Shown piece after piece: positions 60,141-64,000 of a stretch of 64,000 nt of DNA. The stretch spans positions 62,001-126,000 of the forward strand of contig JAIOPL010000010.1 of the NCBI GenBank assembly GCA_021413925.1, written 5' to 3'. Below the pieces are notes generated by a model. The model was not told where the DNA came from. It saw only the letters and a list, made by a program, of their open reading frames with translations, and ran no database searches. Source of the DNA: Verrucomicrobiota bacterium. Lineage in GTDB: Bacteria; Verrucomicrobiota; Verrucomicrobiia; Chthoniobacterales; UBA6821. The first letter of the stretch is position 1; every line of letters starts with the position of its first letter. Both the position numbers and the translations under genes were made by a program.

Positions 60141-60905
60141 CTAGGTCTCAAATACCTGAACGTCGATGGTGAGGGTGACGAGGGAGCCGTCGGGGAGTTT
60201 GGCTGTAAAGACGTTGTAGGGGACGGCGTCCCAGACGTGGATCAGCTGGCCTCTTGTTTCCTTGCTCCAGACGCCGGGATCACTCTCGTGGAAGCCCTGA
60301 CGGGTGAAGAAGGTTCTGATCTCTTTGAGCGTGGCCTCCCTGCCCCAGATAAAGGGCTGGGAAATGACCACTTGGGGGATCGGGTTGTCCAGGTAGACTA
60401 TCCCCTCTAGGCGGATGTCGTCGTAGAAGTACCTGTTCTGGCCATCAAGGCCCAAGAGATAGTCGCCCGCATTCAAGGAATGGCCGACGGCTCCGTTCCC
60501 GAAGTCATCGGCGTGGGTGAGCTTGATGACTCTGGCCGAATGATGATCGCCCCAGACGGTGTGCTCGCTGCCGTCACCTACAAAGGGGCGGCCATTGATA
60601 ACGGTACCCCGGAACATCTCGGGATCCAGGATGAGCCTTTTCTGGTCAGCCCAGGACTCAAGGGCTCTTATCTCCCGGAGTCCGATCTCGCGTCTTTCCG
60701 CTTGGCTGACTTCTTCCCCTCTCCGAAACCGTTGAGAGAGGCCTGGGCTAGCATCTGCTTTGCTGTGATCTTTCGATCGAAGGAGAGCAAGCGCGCCTGC
60801 AAGGTTCTCTCGTGTGTCTCGGGCGGGTGATTTCGTGTCGGGTTCTCCGTATTCATTGGTGTGGATGAGGCGTGGGCTGGGTGTTGTGGTGGTGGTTCTT
60901 TTCAA
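60141..60905 (-). CDS. Protein-kinase-like protein of the phage polyvalent-protein type
   Basis: Protein of 254 residues without a signal peptide. Residues 1-60 look disordered. The core has GSEHTVWGDHHSARVIKLTH (a Glu and a Lys as in kinase nucleotide sites), then NRYFYDDIRLEGIVYLDNPI, VISQPFIWGREATLKEIRTF and DAVPYNVFTAKLPDGSLVTL with a final Asp. This pattern recalls the small kinase-like domain of phage and mobile-element polyvalent proteins. The call is by pattern memory only; catalytic residues are not certain. If right, it hints at past mobile-element input here. Confidence 0.5.
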   Translation of the reverse strand: MKRTTTTTPSPRLIHTNEYGEPDTKSPARDTRENLAGALALLRSKDHSKADASPGLSQRFRRGEEVSQAERREIGLREIRALESWADQKRLILDPEMFRGTVINGRPFVGDGSEHTVWGDHHSARVIKLTHADDFGNGAVGHSLNAGDYLLGLDGQNRYFYDDIRLEGIVYLDNPIPQVVISQPFIWGREATLKEIRTFFTRQGFHESDPGVWSKETRGQLIHVWDAVPYNVFTAKLPDGSLVTLTIDVQVFET

Positions 60906-60991
60906 GGCGTGGATGGGTGCTTGTTGTTTGGAGGAGGGTGGATTGGGTTATCGGGTTTTGGTAATGGGGTATCGGGGGTAGAGTCCGTTGA

Positions 60992-61414
60992 TTACTCGAG
61001 GTCCGGCTTCAGTAGCTTCAGGGCTCCAGACACATCCTCCTTGGCCAGTAGCTTCTCGATCGCACGGACCAGCTTTGCCTCTGGCCAGATGGTCCATGAA
61101 GCGTAGGGCTGTCCCAAAGTACGGTCCCCCTGCCACATATGCTCCCAGGAACCACCAAAGCGCCATGGGCGGGAGGGAACGATCAGGTGGGGGTATGTCC
61201 TCAGGAACTGCAGGGGGACAATCGTTCCCCGAACCCCATGCTCGTCCATCTCCAGGTCATCGATACGTGCCAAGCAGATGAACCTTTCTCTGTAAATGAC
61301 CTTGCTCTCGTGGAGATTCTCAAAGAAGGGAGCCCAAATGGAGCGACGGAAAACCGGGTCGCCATAGTCGTATCTCAGGTCAGGGTGTTTTTTTTGGAGT
61401 TCTTTCAGGGTCAT
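60992..61414 (-). CDS. Protein of unknown function
   Basis: Protein of 140 residues from ATG 61414 (MTLKELQKKHPDLRYDYGDP); an upstream in-frame start exists at 61477 but extends into a non-conserved region. Features are many aromatic residues (SIWAPFFENLHESK, WRFGGSWEHMWQGD, SWTIWPEAKLVRAIEKLL) and a helical C-terminus. No signal peptide and no family recognised. It lies upstream of the kinase-like gene on the same strand, 86 nt away, and may be co-transcribed. Confidence 0.6.
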   Translation of the reverse strand: MTLKELQKKHPDLRYDYGDPVFRRSIWAPFFENLHESKVIYRERFICLARIDDLEMDEHGVRGTIVPLQFLRTYPHLIVPSRPWRFGGSWEHMWQGDRTLGQPYASWTIWPEAKLVRAIEKLLAKEDVSGALKLLKPDLE

Positions 61415-61511
61415 AGGGCTTTTGGTTGGTTGGTTGTTGCTGTTTCTGTGACGGGCATGGTTTTGCGAAAAACACACACCCCTCTACCCTATGTGTTTGA
61501 TTTCCGAAGGA

Positions 61512-61883
61512 TCAGTGACCCCATGGATTGCAGCCTTTGCCCCCCGGGGTCCAAAAACCGCCATGGCCGTCTGAGCTGACATGTCCGCTCGGGGTCCAGT
61601 AACCACCTTGGCCATCTGAAGAAACATGACCTTTTCGAGTCCAGTAACCGACCTGACCATCAGAGGAGACATGGCCGTTACGCGTCCAGTAACCACCTTG
61701 CCCGTCCGAGGAGACATGACCTTCACGTGTCCAGTAGCCGCCCTGACCGTCGGAGGAGACATGTCCGCAACTTGTCCAGTAACCACCCTGACCATCGGAG
61801 CTGATATGGTCGCCGGCCAGCGCCACACCGAGGCCTACGCAGGGGAGAATGAGAACTGTGGTGAGGAGAAGCTTCAGGTTCAT
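61512..61883 (-). CDS. Secreted GHVSSDGxGGYWT repeat protein, copy B
   Basis: Protein of 123 residues, paralogue of the one at 57953-58330. A signal peptide (MNLKLLLTTVLILPCVGLGV) is followed by seven repeat units such as GHVSSDGQGGYWTREGHVSS and a Cys-containing end; the first unit is DHISSDGQGGYWTSCGHV in both copies (with Pro for Ser in copy A). No function is known. The CTAGGAC element and a long composite repeat lie upstream. Confidence 0.75.
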   Translation of the reverse strand: MNLKLLLTTVLILPCVGLGVALAGDHISSDGQGGYWTSCGHVSSDGQGGYWTREGHVSSDGQGGYWTRNGHVSSDGQVGYWTRKGHVSSDGQGGYWTPSGHVSSDGHGGFWTPGGKGCNPWGH

Positions 61884-61906
61884 ACTCCAATGTAGCACGT
61901 GATACC

Positions 61907-61924
61907 GGACACCAAGCGTCCTAG
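61907..61924 (-). promoter_or_regulatory. CTAGGAC element, copy 5
   Basis: Read on the minus strand, CTAGGACGCTTGGTGTCC, 41 nt before the ATG at 61883. A good -10-like TACATT with an upstream TGC begins 30 nt after the element start and ends 5 nt before the ATG. Confidence 0.65.
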
Positions 61925-62060
61925 GTCTGAAGTCGAGCGTCGAGTAGTCGAGAGTCGAGATGTCGAACCAAGCTCCACGGATAGAGCGCGGCAGACTACG
62001 TCGCAGTCGTATCTCCAACGAGGAGGCACTGCTTTGCGGGAGCAAAGTGTCGTAAAAGCC
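61925..62060 (-). repeat. Composite intergenic repeat matching 46744-46870
   Basis: On the minus strand the order is: cactttgctcccgcaaagca, then tacgactgcgacgtagtctg, ccgcgctctatccgtggagc, ttggttcgac, and tcgacgctcgacttcagacc. The same order with about 80% identity appears on the plus strand at 46760-46870. Here it abuts the CTAGGAC element and so forms the upstream flank of repeat-protein copy B. With 62061-62118 it fills a gap of about 280 nt without a gene. Confidence 0.7.
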
Positions 62061-62118
62061 AAAGGTTGTAGACCTGTTAGCGGGAAACTAGGGAGAGGAT
62101 AAAAGGCTGTTAGGGGGG

Positions 62119-62158
62119 ATGAAGGGCGCCTTGCCGTTTTTTTATCCCAAGCTATACT
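62119..62158 (+). promoter_or_regulatory. Promoter of the zeta-like toxin-antitoxin pair
   Basis: TTGCCG (62131-62136) and TATACT (62153-62158) are separated by 16 nt, a fair sigma-70 promoter. The ATG at 62165 lies 6 nt after the -10 box, so the mRNA may be leaderless. The preceding GATGAAGGGCGCC is repeated at 63094-63106 with the same spacing to an ATG. Confidence 0.6.
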
Positions 62159-62164
62159 TGAGCC

Positions 62165-62359
62165 ATGGCTGAATCTTCACAGGTTATCAAGGACGCCGAT
62201 ACTGAGGCGCTGGAGTTGCAGGAAGCCCTTAAGTCTGTTGGGGAATCCCTCCGTTCGGCTGTCGTGAATGTCTTGGGGGGAAAGATGACCTATGGTCAGT
62301 TCAAGGCGATCCATCAGAGCAAGAAGCAGGCGGCCAAACCTGAAGCCGTGCGTGGCTGA
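62165..62359 (+). CDS. Putative antitoxin of the zeta-like toxin
   Basis: Protein of 64 residues, helical and without a signal peptide: SQVIKDADTEALELQEALKS, then VGESLRSAVVNVLGGKMTYG. It has no clear sequence family, but its size, helical content and overlap with the kinase gene fit a toxin-neutralising role. The stop (62357-62359) overlaps the GTG start of the zeta gene (62352). A good promoter box pair lies just before the ATG. Confidence 0.65.
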   Translation: MAESSQVIKDADTEALELQEALKSVGESLRSAVVNVLGGKMTYGQFKAIHQSKKQAAKPEAVRG

Positions 62360-62984
62360 GAGGAAACCAGTTCTTGTTGTGATTGCGGGACCAAATGGTT
62401 CCGGGAAAACAGTTCTCACTGATATTCTGAGAGGACGTCATGATTGGACTGAGGGTCTTGTTGAGGTGAATCCAGACAGGATTGCCCAAGAGGAATTCGG
62501 TGATTGGAATAATCCCAAAGCAATACTTAAAGCTGCAGAAAAAGCGGAAAAAATCCGTGAGGAATGTCTCCTTACGAAGCAGGGATTGCTCTTTGAGACG
62601 GTTCTTTCGACTCCCGGTAAGGTTGAATTTATGAGGAGAGCCAAGCAGGCTGGATTCTTTGTGCGTCTTGTCTATGTAGCGACTGACAGCCCTGAGATTA
62701 ATGTGATGAGAGTTGCATGGCGTACCGCCCGAGGGGGCCATGATGTTCCGGAGGATAAGATCGTGAAGCGATATGCCAGATCATTGAATCTTGCCGTAGA
62801 TGCGGCTCGAGTGGCTGACCGAGCTTATTTTGTTGATAACTCTAGGGACGCGGAGAATTCGATGGAAATGACTGCTCCCTTTACGGTCTTTCGCACGGTG
62901 GATGGTATGGTGGCCAAGGAGTATGTGGAATCGGATAATCTCCCATCTTGGACTGTTCCCATCCATGAGGCTCTCATGGGATGA
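62352..62984 (+). CDS. Zeta-toxin-like P-loop kinase
   Basis: Protein of 210 residues from GTG 62352. Walker A is AGPNGSGKTVL near residues 12-22, followed by VNPDRIAQEEFG and GLLFETVLSTPGKVEFMRRA, both typical of zeta toxins, which phosphorylate UDP-N-acetylglucosamine or similar substrates. The lid Arg region (RVAWRTARGGHDVPEDKI) is also family-like. It overlaps the small upstream gene by 8 nt. Related P-loop kinases with other substrates are a possible alternative. Confidence 0.82.
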   Translation: MAERKPVLVVIAGPNGSGKTVLTDILRGRHDWTEGLVEVNPDRIAQEEFGDWNNPKAILKAAEKAEKIREECLLTKQGLLFETVLSTPGKVEFMRRAKQAGFFVRLVYVATDSPEINVMRVAWRTARGGHDVPEDKIVKRYARSLNLAVDAARVADRAYFVDNSRDAENSMEMTAPFTVFRTVDGMVAKEYVESDNLPSWTVPIHEALMG

Positions 62985-63093
62985 TCTAACTCTGCGATCT
63001 CTGCACCTCTGCGCGAGACACTCGGTTGGCCACAAGATGCACAGGAAGCACAAGTGGGGAGGGGCCATCAATTAGACCGAAGGCTTTTAGGGA

Positions 63094-63183
63094 GATGAAG
63101 GGCGCCATGCCGATGTCCTGCATTTGGGCTAGGATTACTCCATGACAACGCTTACGGACTTCATGAGCCCGAAGAACTTGTGA
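63094..63183 (+). other. Decayed second copy of the zeta-pair leader
   Basis: GATGAAGGGCGCC followed by ATGCCG (63107-63112) and TAGGAT (63130-63135, 17-nt gap), then an ATG at 63142 that opens a frame of only 13 codons (TTLTDFMSPKNL). It copies the promoter layout at 62119-62165. It may mark a lost gene. The whole gap 62985-63344 has no gene otherwise. Confidence 0.4.
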
Positions 63184-63344
63184 GCCTCCTCCGGAACGCG
63201 GCAATGGTCCCGGGAGATCGCGCAATGCGGTTGGGATCATACCGATATGATCGAGGTGGATGAGGAAAAGAAAAGAATAAGTAGTTAGATTAGGTGTCCG
63301 GAGTTGAAGTCCCGACAGCTGAGCGGAAGATGAATTTGTAACCT

Positions 63345-64000
63345 ATGAGTATCAAGTCCCACAAAGCACGCTCTTGGAACTATGAAGACGAGTTGAGGGG
63401 ACTTCAGGTTGAGTTGGCACACTTGCAAGCTTGGGTTGTAAAGAGTGGTGCGCGCATTGTTGTGGTGTTCGAAGGACGAGACGCTGCTGGCAAGGGCGGG
63501 ATGATCAAGCGGATCACCGAGCGTCTCAGTCCTCGGGTATTCCGCATCGTGGCGCTGCCCACACCGACCGATCGCCAGAAGACGCAGCTCTACATGCAGC
63601 GTTACATGGAGCAAATGCCAGCGGCCGGCGAGGTCGTGATTTTCGATCGTAGTTGGTACAACCGCCCGGGCGTTGAGAGGGTGATGGGCTTTTGCAGCGA
63701 GCGCGATGCCAAGCGCTATCTGGAACTGACACCGCATTTTGAGGCTTATATGATCGATTCCGGAATCACGCTCGTTAAGTACTTCCTGACCGTCAGTGAG
63801 GAGGAGCAGGAGAAGCGTTTCCGCCGCCGCATGCACGACCCCCTTAGGCAGTGGAAGCTCAGCCCTATGGACATTGAGTCCTATCGTCGCTGGTGGGATT
63901 ACTCAGTCGCCTATGACGAGATGCTCCGAATGACGGACACTCCACAGTCGCCATGGTGGATAGTTCCGTCAGACGACAAAAAGCACGCGCGCATCAACTG
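63345..64000 (+). CDS. ppk2: Polyphosphate kinase 2 family protein (cut by window edge)
   Basis: The first 218 codons are present. Walker A VVFEGRDAAGKGGMIKRITE and Walker B VVIFDRSWYNRPGVERVMGF are the PPK2 hallmarks, with FLTVSEEEQEKRFRRRMHDP and LSPMDIESYRRWWDY further on. PPK2 enzymes transfer phosphate between polyphosphate and nucleoside phosphates, most often making GTP or ATP. The subclass cannot be fixed from the part seen. The chosen start is ATG 63345. It does not seem linked to the genes before it. Confidence 0.93.
   Translation, partial: MSIKSHKARSWNYEDELRGLQVELAHLQAWVVKSGARIVVVFEGRDAAGKGGMIKRITERLSPRVFRIVALPTPTDRQKTQLYMQRYMEQMPAAGEVVIFDRSWYNRPGVERVMGFCSERDAKRYLELTPHFEAYMIDSGITLVKYFLTVSEEEQEKRFRRRMHDPLRQWKLSPMDIESYRRWWDYSVAYDEMLRMTDTPQSPWWIVPSDDKKHARIN

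Noticed and set aside
43965-62060. Intergenic repeats as integron attC sites
   Set aside because: The genes they separate face both ways and no GTTRRRY core or integrase gene was seen.
46336-62984. The repeats and short elements as a CRISPR array
   Set aside because: There is no series of identical repeats with unique spacers of even length, and no cas gene. The 8-nt array has no spacers.
62985-63240. An 84-codon minus-strand frame in the gap before ppk2
   Set aside because: No domain, no leader signals, and it overlaps the decayed promoter-like copy on the plus strand.

Overview
The window (roughly 58-60% G+C by eye) looks like the chromosome of a Verrucomicrobiota (PVC superphylum) bacterium. 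This is an inference. It rests on a full division and cell wall (dcw) cluster with an FtsZ whose GTPase motifs are degenerate, a MurC-MurB fusion, a MurE with the DNPR motif of meso-diaminopimelate enzymes, a Rho with a long glycine/glutamine/arginine-rich N-terminus, and many genes that start without a Shine-Dalgarno sequence. No rRNA, tRNA, CRISPR array or transposase gene was seen.

Layout. 1-7.2 kb: start of uvrA (cut by the window edge), an HU/IHF-like protein, a 4-alpha-glucanotransferase, a metal-dependent hydrolase, rho, a small secreted protein and a MazF-type toxin-antitoxin pair. 7.5-27 kb: the dcw cluster, all on the plus strand and mostly with overlapping or near-touching genes: mraZ, rsmH, ftsL-like, ftsI, murE, murF, mraY, murD, a LysM membrane protein, ftsW, murG, murC-murB, ddl, ftsQ, ftsA, ftsZ. 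Four 10-nt repeats that look like the MraZ operator lie in front of it. 27-34.3 kb: clpB, an Smr protein, OsmC, RmuC, a membrane-anchored ChaN/Tiki-like protein joined to an amidase gene, and an RRM protein. 34.6-42.2 kb: small proteins, an ldhA-pps operon (D-lactate to pyruvate to PEP), a DUF433/DUF5615 pair and an amino-acid permease.

42.5-63 kb is an accessory region. It carries small secreted repeat proteins, pieces of toxin-antitoxin systems (VbhA-like, DUF433, HicBA broken by a repeat, ParE-like, zeta-like) and a five-gene restriction-modification island (Type III-like Res, AlbA_2/GHKL ATPase, Mod, DUF4145, GIY-YIG). Between these genes lie diverged structured intergenic repeats and an 8-nt tandem repeat. 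The window ends inside a PPK2-type polyphosphate kinase.

Most unusual signals: (i) an 18-nt element, CTAGGACRCTYRGYGWCY, that sits 41-44 nt before the start codon of five genes, four of them for exported proteins; (ii) a hicA gene split by an 84-nt insert whose 62-nt core recurs about 1.3 kb away; (iii) the restriction island, whose mod gene has an AT-rich central block that looks exchanged; (iv) the degenerate FtsZ in an otherwise orthodox cluster. All functions are read from sequence motifs; no database search was possible.
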